Made by a program: the position numbers and the translations under genes
Shown: positions 53,058 through 63,895 of the stretch, piece after piece
Position numbering within the stretch: the stretch's first letter is position 1
Layout: every line of letters starts with the position of its first letter
The notes under the pieces: generated by a model
What the model saw: the letters and a program-made list of their open reading frames with translations, nothing else
Told to the model about the DNA's origin: nothing
Database searches by the model: none
DNA from: Linyphia triangularis
Lineage: Eukaryota > Arthropoda > Arachnida > Araneae > Linyphiidae
DNA length: 64,000 nt
NCBI GenBank assembly: GCA_963978545.1
Contig: OZ021721.1
Location: 107,778,366-107,842,365, forward strand
Direction: 5' to 3'

Positions 53058-53479
53058 CCGGGTGGCCACAAAATTTACGAAAAAAAGTTCCCTGATTTCC
53101 ATGATGGATTTCTGAAAATATTCCCCGATTTTATGGCAAACTTTTTATCCAATTTCCCCAACTTATCCAGAAGTGTAGACATCCTGATCAAATAGAACAT
53201 GTTAGCTAAAGAGATAACGTGCCAATTTTTTAAAACTAGTTTTGGCGGTAATGAAAAGTTCAAATTATTCCGAAACATTACATTTTCAACGATTACCGCC
53301 ACAATTCTCTGGGTAAATGGCGCCAAAATGTGGATGATCAGGAAAACGTGTCTTCAGAACAAAGAAAATTTCCCTGATTTCTGTGAAATTTAAAAAAAAT
53401 CCCTGATTTTTTTCCAGAATGAGAGAGTTCCCTGACATTTTCCCGATTTCCAAGTTTTCCTGGTTCTGTGGCCACTCTA
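53058..53479. mobile_element. DNA transposon-like MITE, 422 bp
   Basis: Ends CCGGGTGGCCACA / (inverted) TAGAGTGGCCACA with TATTA on both sides (53053-53057, 53480-53484), a possible 5-bp target duplication. TTCCCTGATTTCC repeats lie inside both ends, so the element folds back imperfectly. Overlapping open frames on both strands in it are not credible genes. Superfamily uncertain. Confidence 0.65.
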
Positions 53480-54096
53480 TATTAGTGTTATTTAAGTACA
53501 GCACCTCTAACAAAGGTGAAACAAGCAAGTTCTTATAAAACTTAGCTTACCACTGAACGTTGCAAGAAATAAAAATGTTTAATTCTAATTATAATACACT
53601 AAGTAAATTTATTCTAAAAGCACTAAAATTTATTCCAACAGTATTCTCACTTCAAATAAATAGAGTTGTATTTGTCCCTAAATCCTATCTAAAATAAAAG
53701 AATCTCGATAGTTTACCTGAAAAGTGCAGAGAACTTTTAAAGTCTAAGGAGTTGTTAGGAGCCAGCGATAAAACTGCTGTACAGCAAGGCATTCAGCACA
53801 ACTGGTAGTTTCTTTTTGAAAAATTCCAATAAACTGTACAAAATATGAAAAATATTGTAAAATTTGTCATCCTTATGTACATATATTTACACTCGTGAAA
53901 AGAGTCAAATGAACTAGCTAGCATGAAATCATCTTTTAAAAACCTTATTTTGAAATATGGATCTGCACATCAATTGGGTAGTCTAGGGATGGGATAAATG
54001 GATTAATTTCCTTCAAAAATAAAATTTAAGTTTATCTCCTTAAAATAAAGACTCAATATTTCACACAACACTATTTCTTATTATATCATTAGGTTC

Positions 54097-54456
54097 ATGG
54101 CGTTTAATGTTATAAGCGATAAAACGATAATTTGCGGAAGGAATGGATTAGAAATTCTCAATTACTACTATCCGTTAACGCTAAAAAAAAGAAATTTATT
54201 GAAAGAAAATCTTTTTTCTTTGCTCACAAACGTAGGTTCATTTTTTAGCTACGTTTTTAAAGAATTTTACATTAATTCAACTAACACATTTCATAAAATG
54301 AAGAGGTCTTTTAACCCCTGCATTGAAAGGCTATATCATCACACCAATGCTATAGTACTTGAAAACAGCAACATTTTAAAAATCTGTTTTGCAATTAATT
54401 CAATCCCAAAGATCACCAGCCCTTCCCTTACTTTTGCCAGTGACCAAGTACGATAA
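54097..54456 (+). CDS. Unidentified 119-codon open frame in the CACTA-like region
   Basis: Starts at an ATG (MAFNVISDKTIICGRNG) and is rich in Asn, Ile, Leu and Ser, as AT-rich sequence tends to be. No motif, signal or membrane segment that I would trust. It may be a transposase relic of the surrounding element or a chance frame. Confidence 0.15.
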   Translation: MAFNVISDKTIICGRNGLEILNYYYPLTLKKRNLLKENLFSLLTNVGSFFSYVFKEFYINSTNTFHKMKRSFNPCIERLYHHTNAIVLENSNILKICFAINSIPKITSPSLTFASDQVR

Positions 54457-55590
54457 CATTTATGACAGATGATCTTGTCTTGACAAATAAGCTATCTAAT
54501 CTTGAGGAACATGATTTTCTTCAGTCAAAGGCGGTAGGTGCCATGTAAGAGACTGAAAATGTTCCCAAGTGATTTCTAAGGCAATCCCAGCAGACTTTGA
54601 TTTGAAACAATCGCAATGAAACTGCAGTGTCGTTTGACTGAAACTTCACACAATGGAACAGATGTAGTGGGGCATTTGGCGATAAAAAAAATCAAAAACA
54701 TGGTAACTGAATAAGTTAAAACATAAACAATAATAAAATCAAATTAAAATATAAGTAATAAAATTAAAGTATGCTAACTTAAAATAAAAACCCATTGTTA
54801 CAAACTGCATTTTTCCTGAAAAAAACAAAACAAATAAAGTATAAAATATAACTTAAAATAAAACTCTTTGACAAAAACTACAATTACCCAGAAGAAAAAA
54901 ATAACAAATAAAATCGCCCCCAAAAAATGTCCTAAACTACATCTGTAGTAAGTAATTTTTAAATAAAATTTTAATTCTCAGATATCAAATCTGATCTTCC
55001 GAAGTTTCATTTGCAAAATTTGTGCCAAAACATTCAAAAGTTATTACAAAACTAAAGAGCACATTTCTAAATGATAGCCAATGCAGTTAATTAAACTTCA
55101 TTTAGTTTTACAACTCTTACAAACTCGTGAAATATTACACGCATATGTTTCAGAAAAACAATAGAACAACATCGCTGTTTTTGTTTACATTCAATAAAAT
55201 AAACATTTTCTGATTCTGATGTAATTTTATGTACATACATTAATTTAGAATGTCATAGCAATGAACAAATTAATTGATAAATGATTATGATGAATGATTG
55301 ATATGAATGCTTAATTGATCATTATAATGAAAAGAAACTTACCAAAGAAGCCACTTTCTTTCAAAACAGACATGCTCGGCGTCGTTTTCGAAGGAAGGCG
55401 TAATGCGCATGCGCAGAGAGCGATTCTTGGTGAATGACGGTTATTAACTGTAACCTTGCCTACGAAAACTGCTTTAAACCATAAATTCAGGTTTACGGAT
55501 TTAAACCGTTGATAATACTGGGAATTTCCGTATAAGTGACGGTTTTTTTTTACAGTGTAGAGTCGTTTGTCTGTCCGCCCTGTTCTAAAC

Positions 55591-56330
55591 TTAACCCTTC
55601 TTTGCATGATGATGGAAATTTCCATCATAATATTTAGTCAACAAAAAAAGGTACTCAAAACCCTTGTACTGTAAATTTGTTGTTGCTGGCAACTTTTTAA
55701 GCGACTATTGCGTACAAAAAAACGCAGTTGTCAAAAAATAGCAAACGTCACTGTCAATTACCAGGCCTACAACTTGTCATTCCGCTGTTTGTTGTGACTG
55801 GAAGAAATGAGCGAGATTTTAAATTGTTTTATGGAAATAAACGGAGATATAAAATACAATAAAAGTGAAAATGAGTGGAAAAAAGGTTTGTTTTCATGTT
55901 TTTGTTATTTTATATACAATTTATATCAAAACACTGTGAATAAATTTCTCAAAACTATGTGATAGAAATTTACATCACTATGCAGTAACTTCACTTGTAA
56001 TGTACTGTAAATTTTTTTTTGTTAATGTTCATTTTATGTTGCTTTTTTAGGTAAACATGAATGATAGAGATATTGAAGATTTTTACATCATACATTATCA
56101 TACAGAATAAAGAAGATTTAGTAAAAAATATTTTTTTATTTATTTATTACTGAGCTAAATATGTGACAATGCATGATGATGTAAATTTCCATCATATTGT
56201 TTTTTACATAATACATATTTTTATTTACACCAAGATTTTTTTAAATATTTTTCCTTTAATCTAGAGCATTAATTACATCACCCTGATTTTTTAAAAAAAA
56301 AAAAGAAAAAATCATGCAAAGAAGGGTTAA
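55591..56330 (+). mobile_element. piggyBac-like element, 740 bp
   Basis: TTAA at each edge and perfect inverted ends TTAACCCTTCTTTGCATGAT / ATCATGCAAAGAAGGGTTAA. Subterminal words GATGGAAATTTCCATCAT (left) and GATGTAAATTTCCATCAT (right) are palindromic. The interior has ATGAGTGGAAAAAAG, then GTTTGTTTTC..., then a T-rich tract ending TTTTTTTAG before GTAAACATGAATGATAGAGA: a plausible first exon, intron and second exon that would join as MSGKK-VNMNDRDIEDFY before a stop. That would be the beginning of a transposase gene in an internally deleted copy; this is inference. Confidence 0.8.
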
Positions 56331-56459
56331 GTTAAAAACTAAGGGATTTGATTGAACGATTTAAAAGAAATTTGGTATATATAGCCCATACACACTCAAG
56401 CCCACACGAAACAAAAAGAAGGAAAAAAAAATGCTAAAATGGCAAAAATTTTTACTTTA

Positions 56460-56998
56460 TTCGATAGACATTACATTGTTCTTGCTTGTGCGTGAAACGC
56501 AAAAAAATCCATCGTTGATGGCAAATGTTCAAGGTCAGAGAGCTCAGTGTTAAAGGCACTCGTTTTTCAACTTTCACGCTTTTATTGCATTTTTATGGGA
56601 ATTTCGGAGGTGGGAATGTTTAGAACACCTTCAGAGGCATTACCACATTGATTTTGATCAAAATCGTTAGAGCCGTTTTTTAGAAATTACTGAAAAACAT
56701 GATTTTTTCAATGGAAGCTATCTTACGCGCATGAGCGATTTTGACAAAAACCCTAATGGTAGGTCCTTGTGCCACCACCAACCCGCACACCAAATTTGAA
56801 TATCGTAGATCAATTTGTTCGGGAGTAATGCTGACTACGTACACACAGACAGACATTTTTTCTAGATCCCCTTTTTTGAAATCAGGGTGTTCTAAAACGT
56901 GAAGAAATGCAAAAAAAAAAAAAAAAGCATCCATTTTTTAATTTTTATTTTTGACCGAATGCTATACTTTCATTACTCTATGTATATATAAGGATAAT
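56460..56998 (+). repeat. Dispersed repeat family J (copy 4)
   Basis: Shares CACTCGTTTTTCAACTTTCA, GGGAATTTCGGAGGTGGGAA, AAAATCGTTAGAGCCGTTTT, AACATGATTTTTTCAATGGA, ATCGTAGATCAATTTGTTCG, ACACACAGACAGACATTTTT and GACCGAATGCTATACTTTCA with the other copies. The left third is absent or unrecognisable. Confidence 0.72.
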
Positions 56999-57524
56999 TA
57001 AAAAATTTACAGACAAACACAACGTGTCGACATATACTTAAAAACAAGTTGGAAGAAAATTTTAAGTATAAATTTTTTCTTTGCCAAATAATTAAGAAAA
57101 TTCTAAATTACTCATGAAATAATACACCTATAGCTTTGGTTTTTCTGCAAAAAAACTATAGCCAGAGTATTAAAATTTACTTATATAGCATTTTGAGTAT
57201 TTTCTGACATTGGTTGTTCTTTTTTTAATATTAAAATTTAAGACTCATGAAAAATTAAAGTGTCTAGCTGACGTAAAGTTAGTAATTAATTATAATTTTT
57301 ACTTTTTAAAATTGACAATAAATTAATAAGTTTTAGTTTACTAACAATAGTGAAATTTAACATTTGTCAGAAAAATTACTCCTTTTATGTTGTAGTGGTT
57401 TATACTTACATTTTTATTGATATGTGTATCATGAAGTATTAATAAAGAACTAAGTTTGTAATTAACCACGTCTTTTTCAGGTAATCAAAATGTTTCATGA
57501 AACTAGTTTTTTTTTAATCCTTTT
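56999..57524. other. Unannotated AT-rich spacer
   Basis: No gene or repeat recognised. Confidence 0.4.
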
Positions 57525-57720
57525 TTATTAACTTCGATTTTATGTATTTTGTGTAAGCAAATCTTCGGAAAACTAATTTACCAGCAGTCATCCAATGGAG
57601 CTGAAACTTGGCAGATAGAATGCATTGCAATCGACAACGAGCCTATGAATTTTTTTTTTTTTTGGAGAGGGGGCGGGGGGGGGGGGTTAATGCTTCGTAG
57701 TGATAAAACACTATGAAAAC
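57525..57720 (+). repeat. Dispersed repeat family L (copy 3)
   Basis: AACTTCGATTTTATGTATTT, AGTCATCCAATGGAGCTGAA and ACTTGGCAGATAGAATGCAT match the copies near 19333 and 22106. A T run and a G run (57652-57686) interrupt its right part. Confidence 0.55.
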
Positions 57721-58262
57721 TCTATATGAGATCAAGATTGCTAAATAAATTGCCATTGCACATAAAAGTTGTCAATGTATATATAGGATTTATATTAGAA
57801 ACATTGTTTTGCTGGTTAATTTAAAAAAAAAAAAAAAAAAATTCTGCATAAAAGTAGAAATGAAGGCGAAGAGTATATATACATACCACAAGTTACGATA
57901 ACATTTTCAAACTTTAACATAAAAAAAATACTGCTATGATCTATTGTCTAAACCGTCAGAGCAATCTAGCATTTTGAATTCCAAGTACATGAAACAATGG
58001 CGGATCCAGCGAGGGGCGGAGGGGGTGATCTCCCCCTCAGATGTTCAGGGTTAAATAAAGAAAAAATAAAGACAACGAATAATATTTTATGTGTTTTTCA
58101 TCATGACTGTAAAAACAAAAGTCTAATTTTGTCTTAAAAACTAACACAGATATTTAATTTTTTAAACAAAGGAATATGTGAAAGATTTTAATTAAAAATA
58201 ATACCAATGTACTGTAGTGTTGTTACCGCACACGTTTTAATGCACGCTTCACTTAGGCTTTG
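57721..58262. other. Unannotated; possible transposon end near 57994
   Basis: CAATGGCGGATCCAGCGAGG + GGCGGAGGGGGTGATCTCCC at about 57994-58040 resembles a transposon end that I have seen begin CAGTGGCGGATCCAG. No partner end is evident. Otherwise AT-rich. Confidence 0.3.
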
Positions 58263-58263
58263 T

Positions 58264-58430
58264 GCCGACCAAACGGTACAGTGGTTAGCGTGCTAGCTTC
58301 TAGCGGGTTCGAGTCCCGTGTTAGGCATGGGTGTTTGTAAATGTATGTTGGCTTGTCTAATGACGAAAGTTTCGGCTCATTATAGCCCTCGTGTTGCTGA
58401 CGGAGCCAGATAATCTGAAAACAACCAACC
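58264..58430 (+). mobile_element. tRNA-derived SINE, family A (copy 17)
   Basis: Complete at both ends but with a deletion of about 14 bp between the anticodon region and the B box (TTCTAGCGGGTTCGAGTCCC). Flanks share only CTTTGT. Confidence 0.9.
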
Positions 58431-58479
58431 ACTCAGTCTTTGTATGAAGTCAGTTAAGACGAATCCGTGCTGAACGTCT

Positions 58480-58691
58480 TTAACCCTTTGCACTCCAGTG
58501 GCGCCTCTCAGGCGCCACACGATTGGATGCTAAACCACGAGAGGACCATTAGGTGTGATGCGGAAATTCGATGCAATACGAATGACTGTGTTTAGTTTCT
58601 ATGAAGCAAATCCATAAACACCAGCTGAACCTAAAATGTCTCGAGTTGCTGATTCCTCCGCGCGAAAAAGGCCTGGAGTGCAAAGGGTTAA
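58480..58691. mobile_element. TTAA MITE, family E (copy 6)
   Basis: TTAA flanks, intact ends and intact GGCGCCTCTCAGGCGCC palindrome. One of the best preserved copies, 50 bp after a SINE. Confidence 0.92.
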
Positions 58692-59155
58692 TATAACGAT
58701 TCCCAAAAAATGGAGATAAACAAGTTGAGGACGGTTCAAATGTGTTACATGGTGGCAAAGATAATTCGCCAATCCTAGGAAACTGGCAAGATTTGTTGTT
58801 TCGTAGTAAAAATATGTATCTTATAGATGAAAAAACAATTTTTTAACTTTTTTTATAGTTTAGTAACATTTCTCTGACTGAAAGAAAGTCTATATACTAT
58901 TTTACCCTGCTAATCTTTCCCGCCAAAATGCGAGAATTACCATCACTTCTGATACGAACCAAATGAAATTTGTTTCCAAAATTCAAAAAGTGAAAAAAAA
59001 AAAAAAAAAAAATCCGTACTTTTTTAATATTTATTTATAAAAGCTAACTACTGACTCGCTATCAACTACTAATGCCTTTTAACTTATGCAACTTTTTTTT
59101 AATAACTATGTATATCTTATAAAGATAAATTTAAAATTGGTGACATTGAAGTCCA

Positions 59156-59366
59156 TTAACCCTTTGCACTTCAGTGGCGCCTCTCAGGCGCCACACGATT
59201 GGATGCCAAACCACGAGAGGACCATTAGGTGTGATGCGAAATTCGATGCAAGGCCAATGACTGTGTTTAGTTTCTATGAAGCAAATCCATAAACACCAGC
59301 CGAACCTAAAATGTTTCGAGTTGCTGATTCCTCAGCGCGAAAAAGGCCTGGAGTGCAAAGGGTTAA
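59156..59366. mobile_element. TTAA MITE, family E (copy 7)
   Basis: TTAA flanks, ends CCCTTTGCACTTCAG / CTGGAGTGCAAAGGG, palindrome intact. Same orientation as copy 6, 465 bp away. Confidence 0.92.
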
Positions 59367-59574
59367 ATCGATTATTGATGTACATATTCTAAAAGTTCAA
59401 ATCAAGTTATTTTAATAAATAATATTTTATTACAAATTTATACATTTATAGTTCAGTTATAATTAAGTTTTTGAAAATGAAAAATAATTAATAAATAACT
59501 AATTATTCTTGACTGTTCCTAAATCCTGGCTATATTAAAAACCTTTGCTTGATAGGTTGAATTTTTCGTGAATG

Positions 59575-60490
59575 ATCATGAAAACAAGGGGTTTGAAATA
59601 ACGTTCAACTTTCAATTGCACTATAATACTGGTCACTGCATTTACATTTGTCGTGGATCAGTGTTATTTACCACTCTTTCATATTTTCATTCATTTATAT
59701 ATATAAAAAAATAGTAGTTTGGCGATATTTTTGGTGAGAATTCTCACATTAGTTAAAAATGTCGAATTTTGCGATCCACTTTTCGATAATTCTTACACTA
59801 TACTTTCTTGTAAGTGATACAGCGAAGAAACAGTTGTTGATGAGCGATACTCAAGGGAAAAGATTGGTTGGTTGTTTTCAGATTATCTGGCGCTGTCAGC
59901 AACACGAGGGCTATAATGCGCTGAAACATTCGTCATTAGACAAGCCACCATACATTTACAAACACCCATGCCTAACACGGGACTCGGAACCCGCAACCTC
60001 GCGGTCTAGAAGCTAGCACGCTAACCACTATACCGTTTGGTCCAAGGGAAGAGAACTCTGTATTAAAGGTATTCGTTTTTCAACTTTTTACACCTTTATC
60101 GCATTTCTACGGGAATTTCGGAAGTATCGACGTTTAGAACACCTTAAAAAGAATTCCCATTGTGATTTTGATCAAAATCTTTAAAGGTACTTTTTAGAAA
60201 TTACTGAAAAACATAATTTTTTCAATGACAACTACCTTATGCACATGCGTAATTGTGAAGAAAACCTTAATGACTTGTCCCATGGCCACCACTAACCTGA
60301 ATGCAAAAGTCGAAAGTCGTAACTCAATCCATTAGAGAGTTATGCTGACTACACATACAAACAGAATTTTTTTTTCTAAACCACTTTTTTCAACTCATTA
60401 AGTTCTAAAACTTGTAAAAATACAATTCTTTTAATTTTTTTAAATGCAATACTTTTATTAATTACCCTATGATAACACATGAGTAATTGC
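59575..60490 (+). repeat. Dispersed repeat family J (copy 5), split by a SINE
   Basis: Full-length layout from TTCAACTTTCAATTGCACTA to CATGAGTAATTGCATGC, with GTTTGGCGATATTTTTGGTG and ATTCGTTTTTCAACTTTTTA inside. The SINE at 59864-60042 separates GCGATACTCAAGGGAAAAGA from its continuation. The right part is the most diverged of the copies. Confidence 0.72.
59864..60042 (-). mobile_element. tRNA-derived SINE, family A (copy 18)
   Basis: Minus-strand copy with 12-bp target duplication CAAGGGAAAAGA / CAAGGGAAGAGA (59852-59863, 60043-60054), one mismatch. An extra G lies in the B-box region. Nested in dispersed repeat J. Confidence 0.93.
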
Positions 60491-60736
60491 ATGCAAAACC
60501 ACCCTTATCTTTTCAAATTAGATAGAATAAAATGAATTAAATCTTTTTATAAATATTACTCTGCATTTAACTGTCATAGCAAAAATTATACCATTATGAA
60601 TTAAATTGAAAATTGTGTTGCTATTAATGACATCAATACCATAAAAGATCAATACCATAATAAAATATACTAATTATGAACTATTCAAATGCATTTCAAA
60701 GTACTCTTGCATAAACTTTTACTAAAAACCTCTAGT

Positions 60737-60962
60737 TTAACCTTTAACTGCTGTGGTTGGGTGGTTTTGAGGTTTTTGTCGCAAGGTCTACACAGGGTCC
60801 ATACTGCGCCAAACAAATTGGTGAATATCAATTTAAAGTTTAAGAAACATAGAACCAGAAAAATTAATACAAATGTCAAAGATGCGATATTTTAGGGGGT
60901 GGAAGCATTCCACAAAAAATGACTCGCGGTCTGTCAGACCGCTTACAGCAGTTAAAGGTTAA
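60737..60962. mobile_element. TTAA MITE, family B (copy 4)
   Basis: Best preserved member: TTAACCTTTAACTGCTGTGG and TACAGCAGTTAAAGGTTAA, TTAA on both sides, internal palindrome CGGTCTGTCAGACCG, and the reversed SINE-like module ending CATACTGCGCC. Confidence 0.92.
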
Positions 60963-61216
60963 ACATTCATATGTAGCTTATAATACACACCAAATATCAA
61001 CCAGCAGCTAGATTTACAGCAACTAATAATAACACAGAGATTCAAATACATCAAATAAAAAATTATTCTCGTTACTAACATCTAACCCTTCAAATCTCTT
61101 TCCTTTACATTGTATTTCAGTTTGTTTCAAAACATAAGCAAATATTTTGTTAACGAAGAAAATAAATATTAAAATTATTATTATTATTATTTTTTTTTTT
61201 TTTTAAATACTCATAT
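60963..61216. other. Unannotated spacer
   Basis: AT-rich, with an ATT-repeat and T run near 61170-61205. Nothing else recognised. Confidence 0.4.
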
Positions 61217-62126
61217 TTAAAGGAGTATTCTACTGTAGAGGCATGAATTTCGCCCTGTTTTTGAAGCGGAAAAAAATTTTAACAAAGGAAACAAAAAATA
61301 TTTTTACCATCAATTTTTTTATCATTTGTTTATTGATGTTTTATTATTACATAAAAAAATTATTAAAAAAAATAAATTAAAATTGACAAAGTTATGAGCA
61401 GTCAAAGTGAGGGGTCAAAAAAAAAGAGGGTGTCCTGGCGTGCATTATTCCAACCATCCTGGTGATCTGAAACATAAAAATCAGACGGATTCTTAATTAT
61501 TATAGATGCCGCTATCGTATAACCCTTGGATAAGTTAAAAAAAAAAAAAATTTAAAATGGCGGCAGTTTGAAAAAAAAAAAAAAAAAAAAAGATTTCATA
61601 TTTTTTTAACAATACCGAATTTTTAAAAAATACTAAATGAGAAGTTATAAGTTTTGGGCAGGGTTCACGAGATGAAGCGATGTATAGAGAACATCCTCTC
61701 CAAATTTGAAGTAAATCAGTTCATTAGAACTCGAGATATCCTTATCGCCAGCTCGAAAAAAGTAGTTCCGAGAAAAACGCGTTCAAAGTTTTGAGACAAG
61801 TTTTCGACAATTTTACTTATAGAATGGTACAGAATACTTACATATTTTTAAGCGGCGATTCCTGCTCCATATAAGAATCCTTCCTCTACTTCAAAATGCT
61901 CATTAATGACATAAGTAGGGACTCGGGAACGCCTACCGTCTTTTGTTAACTTGTAGCGGTCGGACCGGAACCGATGCCACGTCACTAAAACGGCTATAAC
62001 TCATGAAATAATAGGAATTTTGAAAAATCCTTTTAATGACATATTTTTGAATATCTAAACTTTGAAAATATGAAAAAAAAAATGTCGATTTTTTTTTCAA
62101 AATTCTACAGTAGAATACAGCCTTAA
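61217..62126. mobile_element. TTAA-flanked inverted-repeat element, 910 bp
   Basis: GTATTCTACTGTAGA is perfectly inverted at the two ends; outward it continues TTAAAGGA (left) and TTAAGGCT (right), so both edges fall on TTAA. The interior contains TCCAAATTTGAAGTAAATCA and GAACTCGAGATATCC plus poly-A runs. Overlapping short frames show no domain. TTAA edges suggest piggyBac-type targeting, but the ends do not start with CCC, so the assignment is tentative. Confidence 0.65.
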
Positions 62127-62556
62127 CATTTAAATGCATCCCACAACATTATGTTTACAAAAATAATATATTTAAACCTTATTTACAATCTACTTACCCC
62201 ATATTACTTTGCCCAACATAGTACTAGTACTTGCCACCAGGTATTCAATAAAAGTATTCTTTTGAGATGCTACATATTTTTATACTTAACACACAAGAAC
62301 AATTCATAAGTATTCCAATCAAACACTAAGAGTCTTTTGAGATTGCAAGATTTTTTCGTTTAAGAACTAATGTGTGACATTAGACTTCCAGCATTTCTTT
62401 TATTTATGATATTTGTGTCAGTTTCAAAGCACCCACTTTCACCCCGCGTATAGAATGTCATACCCCGCTTATCTTCACAGGGTCCTTTATCTACCAAGAT
62501 ACACACGTAATATATCCCCCACCGTTGAACACAGGAATACTAATAGTTTTTTGCAT
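62127..62556. other. Unannotated spacer
   Basis: No supported feature. Composition becomes C/T-rich towards the array that follows. Confidence 0.4.
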
Positions 62557-63740
62557 TGTTTAGGTTTTCTTGATTTTTATTACTTAATTTTTTCTATCTA
62601 TACAGTAATACACGCTATCTCTATCTCCTTCCCCCTTTGCCACCCGAGTTAAAAAATGTGAACTGTATTTTCTATATTGGTTGGGTCATCTTGATTTATT
62701 TGAGAAATTATCTACTTTTTTATTGTCTGTAAAGTAATACACACTATTCCCCCCCCCCCTCAAGTGTTAAAAAAATGCAAAGCATATTTTCTCCATTGGT
62801 TGGGTCCTTGTGCCATTAAAACCCACACAACCAACCAACCATTGGTTGGGTCCTCTTGATTTATTTGAGAAATTATCTACTTTTTTATTGTCTGTAAAGT
62901 AATAAACACTATTCCCTCCCCCCCCCCCTCAAGTGTTAAAAAAATGCAAAGCATATTTTCTCCATTGGTTGGGTCCTTGTGCCATTAAAACCCACACAAC
63001 CAACCAACCATTGGTTGGGTCCTCTTGATTTATTTGAGAAATTATCTACTTTTTTATTGTCTGTAAAGTAATACACACTATTCCTCCCCCCCCCCCTCAA
63101 GTGTTAAAAAAATGCAAAGCATATTTTCTCCATTGGTTGGGTCCTTGTGCCATTAAAACCCACACAACCAACCAACCATTGGTTGGGTCACCTTGATTTA
63201 TTTGAGAAATTATCTACTTTTTTATTATCTGTAGAGTAATACACACTATTCCCCCCCCCCCCTCCCGTGTTAAAAAAATGCAAAGCATATTTTCTCCATT
63301 GGTTGGGTCCTTGTGCCATTAAAACCCAACCAACCAATCAACCACTGGTTGGGTCCTCTTGATTTATTAGAGAAATTATCTACTTTTTATTGTCTATAGA
63401 GTAATATACACTATCCCCTCTCAGCCCCCCCCCCCTTCTCCTGAGTTAAAAAAAAATGCAAAGCTTATTTTCTCCATTGGTTGGGTCCTCTTGATTTGTT
63501 TGAGAGATTATTATCTACTTTTTATTATCTCTAAAGTAATACACACAATCTCTCCCCCCCAACCCCAATTAAAAAATGCGAAGTCTATCTCTGCATTGGT
63601 TGGATCCTATTTACTTGTTTGAGATATATTATCTAATTTTTATTATATTAAGTTAATTTTCTTAATAAGTTGGTTCATCTTATTTCTTCAAGAGATTATT
63701 ATCCAATTTTTATTATCTATAAATTAACACATCAATATTC
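62557..63740 (+). repeat. Satellite-like array with poly-C tracts, about eight units
   Basis: The core unit of about 120 bp is TTGGTTGGGTCCTCTTGATT + TATTTGAGAAATTATCTACT + TTTTTATTGTCTGTAAAGTA + ATACACACTATTC + C run + AGTGTTAAAAAAATGCAAAG + CATATTTTCTCCA. Unit starts lie near 62557, 62677, 62842, 63011, 63179, 63347, 63478 and 63597, then decay. The units beginning at 62677-63179 are about 168 bp because each carries a 32-bp insert plus a 14-bp duplication. C tracts vary from about 7 to 13. Confidence 0.9.
62808..62839 (+). mobile_element. 32-bp SINE-tail insertion inside a satellite unit
   Basis: TTGTGCCATTAAAACCCACA + CAACCAACCAAC is bracketed by CATTGGTTGGGTCC on both sides (14-bp duplication). 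It resembles the extreme 3' end of the SINE tail fragment at 29744 (TTGCGCCA..AAAAAACCC..AACCAACC). The same insert recurs in the next three units, so it was amplified with the array. Confidence 0.75.
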
Positions 63741-63895
63741 AAGAATAGGGAAATGTTGGGTTGGTTGGATCCAACTAATTTTTCTATAAATATTAGCTTT
63801 TCAATTGTTATCTATTCAGATCAGCAATAAGGTAAGTGCACCATTAAGACCAGCTTTAGGTTCGAGTTTTTATTTCTGAAACTACTTAACCAATA

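Larger units (their letters stand above)
49892..55557. mobile_element. 5.7-kb region with CACTA-like ends
   Basis: The left end CACTGCAAAAAAAATCCCGT and the right end (inverted CACTGTAAAAAAAAACCGTC) are short TIRs flanked by TA (49890-49891, 55558-55559). Subterminal sequences on both sides are full of CCGTA / TACGG motifs, a dense array on the left and a shorter one on the right (55440-55550). Short CACTG ends with subterminal repeats are the style of CACTA/EnSpm elements. No matching transposase is visible, and debris of other elements fills the middle. The two ends could also belong to two separate insertions. Confidence 0.6.

Noticed and set aside
53075..53528. Three overlapping frames on both strands
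   Set aside because: They fall within or across a 422-bp inverted-repeat MITE with repeated TTCCCTGATTTCC words; mutual overlap argues against coding.
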